DNA of 64,000 nucleotides from Sulfuriferula nivalis. GTDB taxonomy: Bacteria > Pseudomonadota > Gammaproteobacteria > Burkholderiales > Sulfuriferulaceae. Where the stretch lies: the NCBI RefSeq assembly GCF_009937995.1, contig NZ_AP021881.1:496001-560000 (forward strand). Direction: 5' to 3'. This document shows, one piece after another, positions 1 to 8,763 of the stretch. Within the stretch, counting starts at the first letter, position 1. Every line of letters begins with the position of its first letter. A program made the position numbers and the translations under genes. Below the pieces are notes generated by a model. It saw nothing but the letters and a program-made list of their open reading frames with translations, was not told the DNA's origin and did no database searches.

Positions 1-198
1 GTGCAGGCAGCGGCCGAATATGAAACCCATAAATTGGGTATGCATGAGCCTATGGTAGTGAGTATCGGTATCGCCCATGCAGCAACGATTAACTCAGATG
101 TGCTGATGAGTTTGCATAAGCAGGCGGATAAAGCAATGTATCGCGCCAAACAGCAAGCATCGCAAAAATTAGTGGTGTATGAACCCAACATGGCATGA
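1..198 (+). CDS. Diguanylate cyclase, GGDEF domain C-terminus (partial)
   Basis: This is the last 65 residues of a GGDEF domain; the gene starts before the window. The strand SIGIA and the closing helix with ADKAMYRAKQ are the usual end of this fold. The family makes cyclic-di-GMP from two GTP. The active-site GGDEF loop and the N-terminal sensor lie outside the window, so activity and localisation cannot be judged. Only a short tail follows the domain, so no EAL domain is fused downstream. The 52-base gap to the next gene holds no clear terminator. Confidence 0.85.
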   Translation: MQAAAEYETHKLGMHEPMVVSIGIAHAATINSDVLMSLHKQADKAMYRAKQQASQKLVVYEPNMA

Positions 199-250
199 AT
201 TGTCTGGCTGGGTTAAGATGTTCGGGTTCGTCTACCGACCTTAATTATTC

Positions 251-556
251 ATGAAATTTCAACACTTGCCATTAGGCACTCGCTTTGTTTATCAAGGTGA
301 GATTTTCACTAAAATATCCCCTCTGGTAGCGTCTGTTGACGGTGGTGGTCAGCGTATGATCCCGCGTTATGCGAGTCTGTCTCCTGTAGATGGGGTGGAG
401 ATAACTGCACCTGCTAAAACGAAATCTGGGCTTATTGAACTGGATCGTGTTTGGCTGGCGCTGGACACACTGGAACATACGCTGGCGCAGTCTGTGCTGG
501 ATGCCGAAGTGGTTAAACTGGCTGTGGCGCAATGCAGGGAAACGATACGCGCATGA
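251..556 (+). CDS. Small conserved-looking protein of unknown function (101 aa)
   Basis: I do not recognise a named family with confidence. The N-terminal half (residues 1-50) is beta-rich with a pattern LPLGTRFVYQGEIFTK and GGQRMIPRYA. The C-terminal half is helical and leucine/alanine rich. No signal peptide or membrane segment is visible, so a cytosolic protein is expected. Its stop codon overlaps the start of the UbiA-type gene in an ATGA arrangement, which suggests translational coupling and makes this the first gene of a four-gene membrane cassette. Confidence 0.65.
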   Translation: MKFQHLPLGTRFVYQGEIFTKISPLVASVDGGGQRMIPRYASLSPVDGVEITAPAKTKSGLIELDRVWLALDTLEHTLAQSVLDAEVVKLAVAQCRETIRA

Positions 557-1425
557 AAATGTTGTCTGCATTGTGGCGTTTGATGCGCCCTCATCAATGG
601 CTAAAAAATAGTTTTGTTTTTACTGGATTGCTGTTTGGGCATGCCTGGAACGATAGCGTTATCGTGTGGCATGTGGTGCTTGTTGCGGTAGCGTTTTCGT
701 TAATGGCGAGTGCGATATATATTCTCAATGACATGGTGGATAGAGAGCAGGACAAGCTGCATCCTGTTAAATGCCTACGACCATTGGCAGCTGAGGAATT
801 GACATTGCCGACCGCAGGATTGTTTGCGATGTTGCTGACAGGTATCGCTTTGAGTATTGCGTATGCGGTCAGTAGCGTGGCGTTGATAATCGTAGTGGCT
901 TATGCGCTGATGAATCTGGCCTACTCGCTACGTCTCAAGCATGTGGTGATGCTGGATGTGTTTATTATTGCCATGGGATTTATGCTGCGCATACTGGTGG
1001 GTACGCTGGGTGTGGGTATCCCGCCGTCACAATGGTTGTTGCTGTGTGGTTTGATGGTCACACTTTTTTTGGGATTCGCCAAACGCCGTGCTGAAATGAC
1101 CGCACTGCATAATGGCGGCACTGCGCATCGCAAGGTGCTGGCGCATTACAGCTCAGTTTTGCTCGATAAGATGATAGGCATTACCGCATCCGGCGTGATT
1201 ATGAGTTACAGCCTCTATACCATGAGCCCGGACACAATACGCGCACACGGTACGGCATATCTGATCTATACCGTACCGTTTGTGATGTATGGTGTATTCC
1301 GCTACATTTATTTGCTGCATGAGCAACAGGGTGGCGCAGATCCATCGCGTGAGCTGGTGCGAGATGTGCATCTGGTAGTTGCGGTATTGGCCTGGGCATT
1401 GACGACCTTCTGGCTGATACGATGA
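553..1425 (+). CDS. UbiA-family prenyltransferase, decaprenyl-phosphate phosphoribosyltransferase-like
   Basis: A polytopic membrane protein of 290 residues. The first aspartate motif LNDMVDREQD is followed by HPVKCLRPLAA, and a second block YSLRLKHVVMLDVF leads into IAMGFMLRILVG. The HPxK..RPLA pattern and the LDV..IA.GF.LR block are typical of the branch containing decaprenyl-phosphate phosphoribosyltransferases, which transfer phosphoribose to a polyprenyl phosphate, rather than of ubiquinone or haem branches. The acceptor here is inferred. An in-frame ATG exists at 532, but the ATG at 553 overlaps the previous stop (ATGA) and opens directly on the conserved MRPHQWLKN region, so I chose it. 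The next gene overlaps by four bases. Confidence 0.85.
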   Translation: MKMLSALWRLMRPHQWLKNSFVFTGLLFGHAWNDSVIVWHVVLVAVAFSLMASAIYILNDMVDREQDKLHPVKCLRPLAAEELTLPTAGLFAMLLTGIALSIAYAVSSVALIIVVAYALMNLAYSLRLKHVVMLDVFIIAMGFMLRILVGTLGVGIPPSQWLLLCGLMVTLFLGFAKRRAEMTALHNGGTAHRKVLAHYSSVLLDKMIGITASGVIMSYSLYTMSPDTIRAHGTAYLIYTVPFVMYGVFRYIYLLHEQQGGADPSRELVRDVHLVVAVLAWALTTFWLIR

Positions 1426-2363
1426 TGTTGCAGGGCTGGCGACGGCACGCCTTATTGCTGGTGATGCTGGTCAGTGTCGCGGCATATCTGGGCTTTGTGC
1501 TGTGGACAGGCTGGGATGCGGTAGTGCACGCGGTCAGCCAGATAGGCTGGGGGGTGACGTTACTGGCGTTGGCGCTGTCTATGGTGAATTACATACTGCG
1601 CTTCGTTCGCTGGCAATTGTATCTGGCGCAGCTGGGACACAAGCTGCCGCTGGCTGAGCATTTCAAAATCTACATGGCAGGTTTTAGCATGACCATCGTG
1701 CCGGGCAAGGTCGGTGAGACTATCCGCAGCCTGTTTCTCAAAGCGCATGGCGTGGATTATGCTAAAAGCGTTGCGGTGTTTTTCAGTGAACAAGGTTCCA
1801 ATTTAATCAGTATGGTATTGCTCGCAGCGGCAGGCGCGTGGGTGTATCCCGTGGCGCAGCCTTTTGTGCTGGGTTTGAGTGCGGTGCTGGTGGTGATCCT
1901 GGTGTTGTTACAGCAAGCGCGGTTGTTATTGTTGATAGAGGGTTGGAGTACGCGTGTGTTGCCAGTTAAATTGGCGCGGATTATTCATGCCGGAGTCACC
2001 ACCGTGCAGCATGCCGGACGCTGTTTGCGTTTCCCGATCTTGCCCATAGGCATACTCATCGGCATGGTAGCGTGGGGCGCTGAGGGGCTGGCGCTGTATT
2101 TCATGCTGCACAGTCTGGGCAGTGATATCAATTTGCAAACTGCGATGTTCATTTATGCTTTTTCTATGCTGGTTGGCGCGATCAGTTTTTTGCCTGGTGG
2201 TCTCGGCGGTGTCGAGGCGAGTATGGTGGCATTGCTGATGCTGCAACAGTTGGATCAGGCGCATGCAGTGGCGGTGACCCTGTTAGTACGCTTGACTACA
2301 CTGTGGTTCGCTATCGCTTTAGGCGGCTTAGCGGTGACTCAAATTAAAAAAATCCATGATTAA
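1422..2363 (+). CDS. YbhN/AglD-like membrane protein (lysylphosphatidylglycerol synthase TM-region family)
   Basis: A 313-residue integral membrane protein with roughly eight hydrophobic segments. The pattern near residues 70-110 (RFVRWQLYLAQLG, then GFSMTIVPGKVGETIRSLFLK) and the late FLPGGLGGVEASM motif are those of the family related to the membrane half of MprF and to YbhN/AglD. Members are proposed lipid flippases or co-factors of glycolipid synthesis. The soluble aminoacyl-transferase half of MprF is absent. ATG codons occur at both 1422 and 1425; either overlaps the UbiA stop. Coupling to a prenyltransferase gene suggests a shared polyprenyl- or glycolipid task, which is inference. Confidence 0.8.
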   Translation: MMLQGWRRHALLLVMLVSVAAYLGFVLWTGWDAVVHAVSQIGWGVTLLALALSMVNYILRFVRWQLYLAQLGHKLPLAEHFKIYMAGFSMTIVPGKVGETIRSLFLKAHGVDYAKSVAVFFSEQGSNLISMVLLAAAGAWVYPVAQPFVLGLSAVLVVILVLLQQARLLLLIEGWSTRVLPVKLARIIHAGVTTVQHAGRCLRFPILPIGILIGMVAWGAEGLALYFMLHSLGSDINLQTAMFIYAFSMLVGAISFLPGGLGGVEASMVALLMLQQLDQAHAVAVTLLVRLTTLWFAIALGGLAVTQIKKIHD

Positions 2364-3258
2364 AAACAATACCATCTATTTGCTAGTCATTATCGCGACC
2401 CTGTTTTGGGGAGCGAATTTCGCCTTGGCTGGGCCGATCTTGCAGGAGATGTCGCCGCTGTGGCTGGCTGCCTCACGCTTCGGGTTGAGCGCAATGCTGA
2501 TGATGGTTTTTGCCAGTTGGCGCCGTGAACCGCTGCTTGCGCCTGCTATGCAACACATCAAAGCTTATTTGATCATCGCTGCAGTAGGGATAGGCGGATT
2601 TAATTTATTATTCTTTTACGCCTTGCAGACCACTTCAGCGGGCAATGCGTCGCTGATTATGGCAACCAATCCGCTTGTTACCATCGTGTTGGCTGCGTTA
2701 GTGCTGGGTGAGCGGCCCAGTAAACGATTGCTGTTATCCCTGCCGCTAGCCTTGGTGGGAGTGTTGGTGGTTATTTCCAGTGGGGATATGTCCAAATTAA
2801 CGCATTTGCAAAATATACAAGGGGACGTGCTGATGCTGGGCGGCAATTTGGCATGGGCTGGCTATAACGTGTTGAGTCGTAAGCTAATGCCTAAGCAATC
2901 GGCGTTAACCAATACGACACTGGTAATGTCAGCTGGGGCGTTGATATTGCTGGCCGCTGCAGCGTTAAGCGGTGACCACCTGACGACGCTTGGTTTCTAT
3001 CCAAGCGTAGATTTAGCCATTATGGTGGTCGGTGGTACGGTGCTGGCTTATCTGTTCTGGAACACGGGCATTGCGCGATTTGGTGCCGGGCGTACGGCTT
3101 TGTTCATGAATCTGATACCTGTTTTTGCGATGCTGACAGCGGCAGTGATGGGGCAGCTGCCCAATCTTGCGCAAATTATGGGTGGTGGATTAGTGATAAG
3201 TGGGGTTGCTTTAGCGATGATGCCGCTGAGAAGACGTCCGGAAGTTGATGAGGGTTGA
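2356..3258 (+). CDS. EamA-domain (DMT superfamily) transporter
   Basis: A 300-residue protein with about ten hydrophobic helices made of two EamA repeats. The first covers roughly residues 5-140 and the second 150-290. Landmarks are FWGANFALAGPIL at the start, NPLVTIVLAALVLGERPS at the end of repeat one, and NLIPVFAMLTAAVMGQLP in repeat two. The family exports small metabolites across the inner membrane; the substrate cannot be read from sequence. The start overlaps the preceding gene by eight bases, so it is the last gene of the 251-3258 cassette. It converges on the antitoxin gene with an 18-base gap. Confidence 0.88.
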   Translation: MIKNNTIYLLVIIATLFWGANFALAGPILQEMSPLWLAASRFGLSAMLMMVFASWRREPLLAPAMQHIKAYLIIAAVGIGGFNLLFFYALQTTSAGNASLIMATNPLVTIVLAALVLGERPSKRLLLSLPLALVGVLVVISSGDMSKLTHLQNIQGDVLMLGGNLAWAGYNVLSRKLMPKQSALTNTTLVMSAGALILLAAAALSGDHLTTLGFYPSVDLAIMVVGGTVLAYLFWNTGIARFGAGRTALFMNLIPVFAMLTAAVMGQLPNLAQIMGGGLVISGVALAMMPLRRRPEVDEG

Positions 3259-3276
3259 TATGATATCCCTGTATTT

Positions 3277-3582
3277 TCAAGAATGAACAGGCAGCGCAAC
3301 CAAACGCACCCCTAATGCGCCGCAAACACGATTGATGGTATCAAAGCGTGGCTGTGCACCTGATCGTAATGCTTTGTACAATGCCTCGCGGGTCAGGCCA
3401 GATTGTGCGGCAATTTCACTCATTCCGCGCGCGCGTGCTGCGACCCCAAGTGCATGTGCAAGTTCTGCTGCATCGCCTTCTTCAAGCACAATAGTCAGAT
3501 AAGCGGCAATGTCGGCTTCACTTTTAAGATGTTCAGTAAAATCAAATTCTGGCAAGTCGGCAATCCTAGTTTTTTTGTTCAT
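3277..3582 (-). CDS. HTH antitoxin of a RelE/HigB-type toxin-antitoxin pair
   Basis: A 101-residue protein. The N-terminus (residues 10-40, DFTEHLKSEADIAAYL) matches the 'addiction module antidote' family. A helix-turn-helix follows at about residues 53-95 (MSEIAAQSGLTREALYKALR, then FDTINRVCGALGVRL). The protein should bind and neutralise the toxin encoded just upstream and repress the shared promoter. The toxin-first gene order and three-base spacing are the HigBA-like arrangement. The gene is chromosomal and convergent with the EamA gene. Confidence 0.9.
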   Translation of the reverse strand: MNKKTRIADLPEFDFTEHLKSEADIAAYLTIVLEEGDAAELAHALGVAARARGMSEIAAQSGLTREALYKALRSGAQPRFDTINRVCGALGVRLVALPVHS

Positions 3583-3585
3583 GAT

Positions 3586-3882
3586 TTACTCCTCGATAGT
3601 TGCTGCAAGTTTGATGGCTTTGGCAATATCTGTTGCCTGAGTGGACTTGTCGCCACCACCCAGCATCACGATAATAATATCGTTGCGTTGAATATAATAC
3701 ATGCGCCAACCTCCACCAAAAAATTCACGCATTTCAAAGACCCCGTCACCTACAGATTTAACGTCGCCTAAATTACCTTGTGCTACCCGATCCAGTCTGC
3801 GACCAAGGCGAATACGTGTTACACGGTCTTTTAAGTTGCCGAACCATGTACTAAATTCGGGATGCTGTTTGACGATATACAT
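3586..3882 (-). CDS. RelE/ParE-fold toxin (addiction module killer family)
   Basis: A 98-residue basic protein. The order of elements fits the RelE/HigB-like killer family: a helical start (FSTWFGNLKDRVTRIRLGRRLDR), then GNLGDVKSVGDGVFEMREFFGGGWRMYYIQ, then the terminal strand IIIVMLGGGDKSTQATDIAKA. Members usually cleave mRNA in translating ribosomes. It is the first gene of the pair and is followed after three bases by its antitoxin. The gene is complete, with no stop or frameshift, so the module is probably functional. Gyrase-targeting ParE activity cannot be excluded. Confidence 0.88.
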   Translation of the reverse strand: MYIVKQHPEFSTWFGNLKDRVTRIRLGRRLDRVAQGNLGDVKSVGDGVFEMREFFGGGWRMYYIQRNDIIIVMLGGGDKSTQATDIAKAIKLAATIEE

Positions 3883-3888
3883 AACGAT

Positions 3889-3908
3889 AGTGTAATCGAA
3901 TGGTTACA
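3889..3908 (-). promoter_or_regulatory. Candidate operator/promoter of the toxin-antitoxin pair
   Basis: An inverted repeat TGTAATC-GAAT-GGTTACA at 3891-3908 has arms that pair at six of seven positions. It sits nine bases upstream of the toxin start. On the minus strand a possible -10 TACACT (3889-3894) overlaps its edge. This is the expected place for antitoxin-mediated autorepression. The -35 is weak, so the promoter call is tentative. Confidence 0.45.
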
Positions 3909-3972
3909 TTATTGCCAGATATTTTGGAATAGTCGTAGTCCAGTTTCCGGCTGTTAAGATGAGTGCTCACAG

Positions 3973-4007
3973 AAATAAAAAACCGCCTGTCCGAAGATCA
4001 GGCGGTT
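3973..4007 (-). terminator. Rho-independent terminator of htpG
   Basis: A perfect 9-bp stem, AACCGCCTG (3981-3989) with CAGGCGGTT (3999-4007), closes a nine-base loop. Read on the minus strand it is followed by a T-rich run (3973-3980). It lies 26 bases beyond the htpG stop. Confidence 0.9.
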
Positions 4008-4032
4008 GGATGAATAACTAAAAATGGTGTGC

Positions 4033-5898
4033 TTAGCTCAACGCTAAAATCAAACCATTCAAACGTTGTACAAACCCTGCTGGATTTTCCAGTTGTCCGC
4101 CTTCGGCCAGCATGGCCTGATCAAACAGCAGGTTGCTCCAGTCGGCAAATTTGTCTTTGCCCATTTCGGCTTTGACCTTGAGCACAATAGGGTGCGTCGG
4201 GTTGAGTTCGAGGATGGGCTTGCTGGTAGGCACGGCTTGTCCTGCGGATTTGAGGATGCGTTCCATATTGCCACCAATTTCGTTAGTGTCACTGACCAGA
4301 CATGCAGGTGAGTCAGTCAGGCGGTGGGTGATGCGGACTTCTTTCACGCGCTCGCCCAGCGTGGCTTTTACTTGATCGGTCAATTCGCGGAATGCATCGG
4401 CTTCTTCTGCCTGGCTCTGTTTTTCGGTTTCATCTTCCAAAGTACCCAAGTCCAGACCACCTTTGGCAACTGACTGCAAAGACTTACCTGCAAATTCCTG
4501 TAAGTTAGAAATTACCCATTCGTCGATGCGGTCGGTGAGTAGCAGCACTTCGATGTCTTTTTTGCGGAAAATTTCCAGATGTGGGCTGGATTTTGCAGCG
4601 GCCAGGTTGTCTGCAGTGATGAAGTAAATCTTGTCTTGACCTTCTTTCATGCGTGCAATGTAGTCATTAAATGACACAGCCTGGGTGTCGCTGGTGGTGC
4701 TGGCGAAGCGTAGCAATGCGGCGATGCGATCACGATTATTGGTGTCTTCGATCACGCCTTCTTTCATGACATTGCCGAATTCACCCCAGAACTTGGTGTA
4801 TTTTTCAGCCTGATTGGCAGCCAGATCATCAAGTACGCCAAGAATTTTTTTCACGTTGGCTGCGCGGATATTGTCAATGTCCTTGCTGTGTTGCAGGATT
4901 TCACGCGATACGTTTAGTGGTAAATCAGCGGTGTCGATAATGCCGCGGATGAAGCGCATGTAGTTGGGCATGAGCTGTTCTGCGTCATCCATGATGAATA
5001 CACGGCGCACATACAGCTTGATGCCGTGACGCGCTTCTCTGTCCCACATGTCAAATGGTGCGCGTTGCGGGATGTAGAGTAGCTGGGTGTATTCCTGTTT
5101 GCCTTCTACGCGTGCGTGTACGTGCGCGAGGGGTGGTTCGAAATCATGAGCGACGTGTTTGTAAAACTCGTCATACTGTTCCTGCGTAATCTCGGATTTT
5201 GGACGGGTCCACAATGCAGAAGCCTGATTGATAGTTTCTTCTGTGCCATCTTCCTTGGTCAGCACGATAGGCAAAGTGATGTGGTCGGAATACTTTTTGA
5301 CCACGGTGCGTAACTGCCAGTCATTGAGGAAGCTGGTTTCGTCGTCGCGTAAGTGCAGGGTGATTTCTGTACCGCGCTGTTCGCATTCCACATTGGCGAT
5401 GGTGTAGTCACCTTCACCTGCTGATTCCCAGCGTACACCGTGTTCTTTGCCCAATCCTGCGCGGCGCGTGGTGAGGGTCACTTTGTCGGCAACGATAAAT
5501 GCTGAGTAAAAACCCACACCGAACTGACCGATGAGGTTGGCATCTTTAGCCTGATCGCCGGTCAGCGACTGCATGAATTCCTTGGTGCCGGATTTTGCGA
5601 TGGTGCCGATGTTGCGGATGACTTCTTCACGGTTCATACCGATGCCGTTATCACGCAAGGTCAGGGTTTTAGCATCCTTGTCATAGCTGATGTGGATTTT
5701 TAGTTCGCTGTCGTTTTCGTAGAGGGCGCTATCGCTCAAGGATTCAAAGCGTAATTTATCCGCCGCATCCGATGCGTTGGAAATCAGTTCACGCAGAAAA
5801 ATTTCCTTGTTGCTGTACAAGGAGTGAATCATTAGCTTGAGAATTTGTTGGGTTTCGGTTTGAAAGCCCAGTGTTTCTGTCTGTGATGCAGTTGTCAT
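4033..5898 (-). CDS. htpG: Chaperone protein HtpG (Hsp90)
   Basis: A full-length bacterial Hsp90 of 621 residues. The N-terminal GHKL ATPase domain shows [14 protein letters not shown] (ATP/Mg site), DNGIGM and [11 protein letters not shown]. The middle domain contains [13 protein letters not shown] and [11 protein letters not shown], and the C-terminal dimerisation domain ends near [11 protein letters not shown]. It is an ATP-dependent cytosolic chaperone that works with DnaK. The gene stands alone between the toxin-antitoxin pair and a divergent DUF1800 gene, with its own terminator. No convincing sigma-32 promoter was seen in the short upstream gap. Confidence 0.98.
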   Translation of the reverse strand: MTTASQTETLGFQTETQQILKLMIHSLYSNKEIFLRELISNASDAADKLRFESLSDSALYENDSELKIHISYDKDAKTLTLRDNGIGMNREEVIRNIGTIAKSGTKEFMQSLTGDQAKDANLIGQFGVGFYSAFIVADKVTLTTRRAGLGKEHGVRWESAGEGDYTIANVECEQRGTEITLHLRDDETSFLNDWQLRTVVKKYSDHITLPIVLTKEDGTEETINQASALWTRPKSEITQEQYDEFYKHVAHDFEPPLAHVHARVEGKQEYTQLLYIPQRAPFDMWDREARHGIKLYVRRVFIMDDAEQLMPNYMRFIRGIIDTADLPLNVSREILQHSKDIDNIRAANVKKILGVLDDLAANQAEKYTKFWGEFGNVMKEGVIEDTNNRDRIAALLRFASTTSDTQAVSFNDYIARMKEGQDKIYFITADNLAAAKSSPHLEIFRKKDIEVLLLTDRIDEWVISNLQEFAGKSLQSVAKGGLDLGTLEDETEKQSQAEEADAFRELTDQVKATLGERVKEVRITHRLTDSPACLVSDTNEIGGNMERILKSAGQAVPTSKPILELNPTHPIVLKVKAEMGKDKFADWSNLLFDQAMLAEGGQLENPAGFVQRLNGLILALS

Positions 5899-5972
5899 GC
5901 TTGTATAGCTCCATTTTAGTTAACAAGTGAGCAATAAATGGCGTCTAGGTGTCGATGTTTCAAGGGGGATAC

Positions 5973-6009
5973 ATACTGTTACAGTATCTATTCCGGGTAA
6001 CTCTATAAT
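5973..6009 (+). promoter_or_regulatory. Candidate promoter with palindrome upstream of the DUF1800 gene
   Basis: A perfect -10 hexamer TATAAT lies at 6004-6009. Overlapping the expected -35 zone is the palindrome ATACTGTTACAGTAT (5973-5987; seven-base arms around one T). No good -35 consensus is present, so an activator bound to the palindrome, or a repressor, is possible. The site would serve the secreted-protein cluster at 6041-9705. Confidence 0.4.
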
Positions 6010-6040
6010 CTTAATAACAATAAATAGTGAGGGGATGATC

Positions 6041-7522
6041 ATGAAATGGTGGTTGTTGTGTATGGGTTTGCTCATGACAAATGCGCATGCCGAAATGACT
6101 GAGCAGCAACGTGCGGTTCATGTCCTGAATCGATTGGCGTTTGGCCCACGTCCAGGCGATATTGCCAGTGTCATGAGTATGGGTGTGTCACGCTATATCG
6201 ATGCGCAACTTGACCCAGATAGCATCCTTTTGCCAACCGAGTACAGGCAACGCCTGGATGCGCTGACTGCGCAAACTGTGCCTACAGAAGACCTGATCCA
6301 GGCGCTACGCCCTGACAAGCAGGCCGATGCCGAAGCGCGTAAGCAGCAGCGCACTGAACTGATTAAACAGGTTGCCGAGCATGATGCGCAATTGCGACTG
6401 GTGCAGGCACTGTATAGTCCACGTCAGTTACAAGAGGTGATGGTGGATTTCTGGTTCAATCATTTCAACGTGTTTGCCAATAAAGGGCTGGATCGTGTGC
6501 TGGTTGAGGATTATGAGCGCAATGCCATACGTCCGTATGCGCTGGGTCATTTTCGGGATTTACTGGGAGCAACGGCCAAGCATCCGGCCATGCTGTTTTA
6601 TCTGGACAACTGGCAATCAGTCGGTGCGGGCACGGAGCTATTCAGACCCCTGGCCAAGGCCGGAAAATCCAGCGGGCTGAACGAAAACTATGCACGTGAG
6701 GTGATGGAGCTGCACACGTTAGGGGTGGATGGTGGTTACACCCAGCAGGATGTAACTGAGCTGGCGCGGATGCTGACGGGCTGGACGTTCTACCCGCGCA
6801 ATCTGGGGCAGCGTGACGATGGCTTTCAGTTCAATGCGCGGGTGCATGATAACGGTGATAAGCAATGGCTGGGCTATCATGTCGCCTCACAAGGTGAGCG
6901 TGAAGGCGAATTCGCACTCGATGTGCTAGCAGCCAGTCCGGTCACTGCCAGACATATCAGCTACGAACTCGCACAATACTTTGTTAGCGACACGCCACCA
7001 CCTGCACTGGTCGATAAGCTCACGCGGCGCTTTCTCGACACCCATGGTGATATTACCCAGGTGTTGCGCAGCCTGTTTGACAGCCATGAATTCTGGGATG
7101 TGAGCAATGTCGGCAGTAAGTTCAAAACTCCGTACCAGTATGTGCTGTCTGCAGTACGGGCAACAGGCGATGACGTCAGTAATATACGGCCAATAATGGG
7201 CACGCTGTCGCAACTGGGCATGCCCTTGTATGGCTACCTAACCCCAAATGGCTACAAAAATACGGCAGATGCCTGGGAGAATCCGGAAGCGATTACTCAG
7301 CGCATTAATTTCGCCACCGCATTGGCAACCGGGCATCTACCGCTGAATCGGGAGCCGGATATGGGTAAACCAGCCCCCATGCCTGAGATAGATGCGGGGG
7401 ATTTGTTATCAACCTTAGGTGTGTCCATATCTGCACAAACTCGTGCCACAGTGATGTCGACAGCAACCGACAGATTACGTGCTGCCATGGTATTGGGTAG
7501 CCCAGATTTCATGCAACATTGA
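6041..7522 (+). CDS. DUF1800 family secreted protein
   Basis: A 493-residue protein beginning with a cleavable-looking signal peptide (MKWWLLCMGLLMTNAHA). The DUF1800 body follows, with HVLNRLAFGPRPGDI near the start, the block VDFWFNHFNVFANKG, and NENYAREVMELHTLGVDGGYTQ with LTGWTFYPR in the centre. DUF1800 proteins have no proven biochemical role and are nearly always paired with DUF1501 proteins, as here. In-frame starts exist further upstream (5927, 6035). The ATG at 6041 was chosen because AGGGG lies six bases before it and it opens directly on the signal peptide. The next gene begins ten bases after the stop. Confidence 0.85.
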   Translation: MKWWLLCMGLLMTNAHAEMTEQQRAVHVLNRLAFGPRPGDIASVMSMGVSRYIDAQLDPDSILLPTEYRQRLDALTAQTVPTEDLIQALRPDKQADAEARKQQRTELIKQVAEHDAQLRLVQALYSPRQLQEVMVDFWFNHFNVFANKGLDRVLVEDYERNAIRPYALGHFRDLLGATAKHPAMLFYLDNWQSVGAGTELFRPLAKAGKSSGLNENYAREVMELHTLGVDGGYTQQDVTELARMLTGWTFYPRNLGQRDDGFQFNARVHDNGDKQWLGYHVASQGEREGEFALDVLAASPVTARHISYELAQYFVSDTPPPALVDKLTRRFLDTHGDITQVLRSLFDSHEFWDVSNVGSKFKTPYQYVLSAVRATGDDVSNIRPIMGTLSQLGMPLYGYLTPNGYKNTADAWENPEAITQRINFATALATGHLPLNREPDMGKPAPMPEIDAGDLLSTLGVSISAQTRATVMSTATDRLRAAMVLGSPDFMQH

Positions 7523-7532
7523 GGAGATAAGC

Positions 7533-8753
7533 ATGCAGCGCAGAGAATTTCTGGCAGGGTTGTTAGGCATGGGTATGGTGGCTGTCGGTTCTTCGGCGTG
7601 GGCGTTGCGTACGCCTGTGCCGACACAGCGTAAATTGATCGTTATCATGTTGCGTGGTGCGGTAGATGGTTTAAGTGTGGTCGTTCCTTATGCCGACAAC
7701 AACTATTATCAGCTGCGCGACAGTATCGCCATTCCGCGTCCGAATATAGCCGAAGGCGTGTGGGATCTGGATGGCTATTTCGGGCTGCATCCTGCATTGA
7801 GCGCACTGCAACCTTTATGGCAGCAAAAAAAACTGGCGTTCGTACACGCGTCAGGCTCGCCCGATCCGACCCGTTCACATTTTGATGCACAGGACTATAT
7901 GGAGTCAGGCACGCCGGGACGTAAATCGACTGCTGATGGCTGGATGAATCGGCTGCTGGGAGTCTTGCCGGGTGCGACTACACCAACCCGTGGGATGAGC
8001 CTGGGTACGGTAATGCCACGGATTTTTATGGGCAGTGCTCCCGTAGGCAATATGGCTGCCGGGGCTGGCGCTTTGCGTCAGACCGCGCTGGACAGACCGC
8101 AGGTGAATAGCGCATTTGCGCAGTTGTACCAAGGTAACAGCAAGCTGGCGCAGCTCTATCAGGAATCGCAGGACACACGGCAGGAAGTGATGGGTGCGAT
8201 GGATAAGGAAATGACCGCAGCCAATGGTGGCGCAGCAATGCCGAACGGGTTCCCGCAGGATGCGGCGCGCCTCGCTAAACTGATGCGTAATGATAGTAAT
8301 GTGCAACTGGTATTCATGGACTTGGGTGGCTGGGATACCCATATCAATCAAGGCGCTGCACAAGGGCAGCTGGCAAATCACCTGCAACCGCTGGGGCAGG
8401 GGTTGGCAAATTTGGCGCAGGGTTTGGGCGATCTGTTTGATGATACAACGATAGTGGTAATGTCCGAGTTTGGACGCACTGCCAAGCAAAATGGCAATAA
8501 CGGGACTGACCACGGCCACGGCAATGTCATGTGGCTGCTGGGAGGGCGTGTTAATGGCGGACATGTAGCGGGCGATTGGCAAGGGCTGGACGATGCGCAT
8601 TTGCATGAGCAACGTGATTTGCCCGTCACCACGGATTTTCGTGCGGTATTAAGTCAAGTTGCAGAACGTCATCTGCAATTGAGTGATGCGCAGTTGAATA
8701 AGGTTTTTCCCGATATGGGGCAGATAAATAGCCACTTACAGTTAATCGTATAA
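7533..8753 (+). CDS. DUF1501 family protein with Tat-like signal
   Basis: A 406-residue protein. The N-terminus MQRREFLAGLLGMGMVAVGSSAWA carries a twin-arginine motif (RREFL) and hydrophobic stretch, so export in a folded state is likely. The DUF1501 body shows RGAVDGLSVVVPYAD, GSPDPTRSHFDAQDYMESG, LGGWDTHINQG and MSEFGRTAKQNGNNGTDHGHG. The late D-H-G and SEFGR elements resemble the alkaline-phosphatase/sulfatase-like metal-binding fold to which DUF1501 is related; substrate is unknown. GAGGAG at 7521-7526 sets the start. It forms a conserved pair with the DUF1800 gene upstream. Confidence 0.85.
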   Translation: MQRREFLAGLLGMGMVAVGSSAWALRTPVPTQRKLIVIMLRGAVDGLSVVVPYADNNYYQLRDSIAIPRPNIAEGVWDLDGYFGLHPALSALQPLWQQKKLAFVHASGSPDPTRSHFDAQDYMESGTPGRKSTADGWMNRLLGVLPGATTPTRGMSLGTVMPRIFMGSAPVGNMAAGAGALRQTALDRPQVNSAFAQLYQGNSKLAQLYQESQDTRQEVMGAMDKEMTAANGGAAMPNGFPQDAARLAKLMRNDSNVQLVFMDLGGWDTHINQGAAQGQLANHLQPLGQGLANLAQGLGDLFDDTTIVVMSEFGRTAKQNGNNGTDHGHGNVMWLLGGRVNGGHVAGDWQGLDDAHLHEQRDLPVTTDFRAVLSQVAERHLQLSDAQLNKVFPDMGQINSHLQLIV

Positions 8754-8763
8754 AGGTAGCAAG

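Noticed and set aside
5973-5987. LexA/SOS box
   Set aside because: CTGT and ACAG are present but separated by one base rather than the eight of the LexA consensus.
7905-8612. Long open frame of 235 codons on the minus strand
   Set aside because: It lies wholly inside the DUF1501 gene, has no ribosome site and a biased composition expected of a shadow frame.
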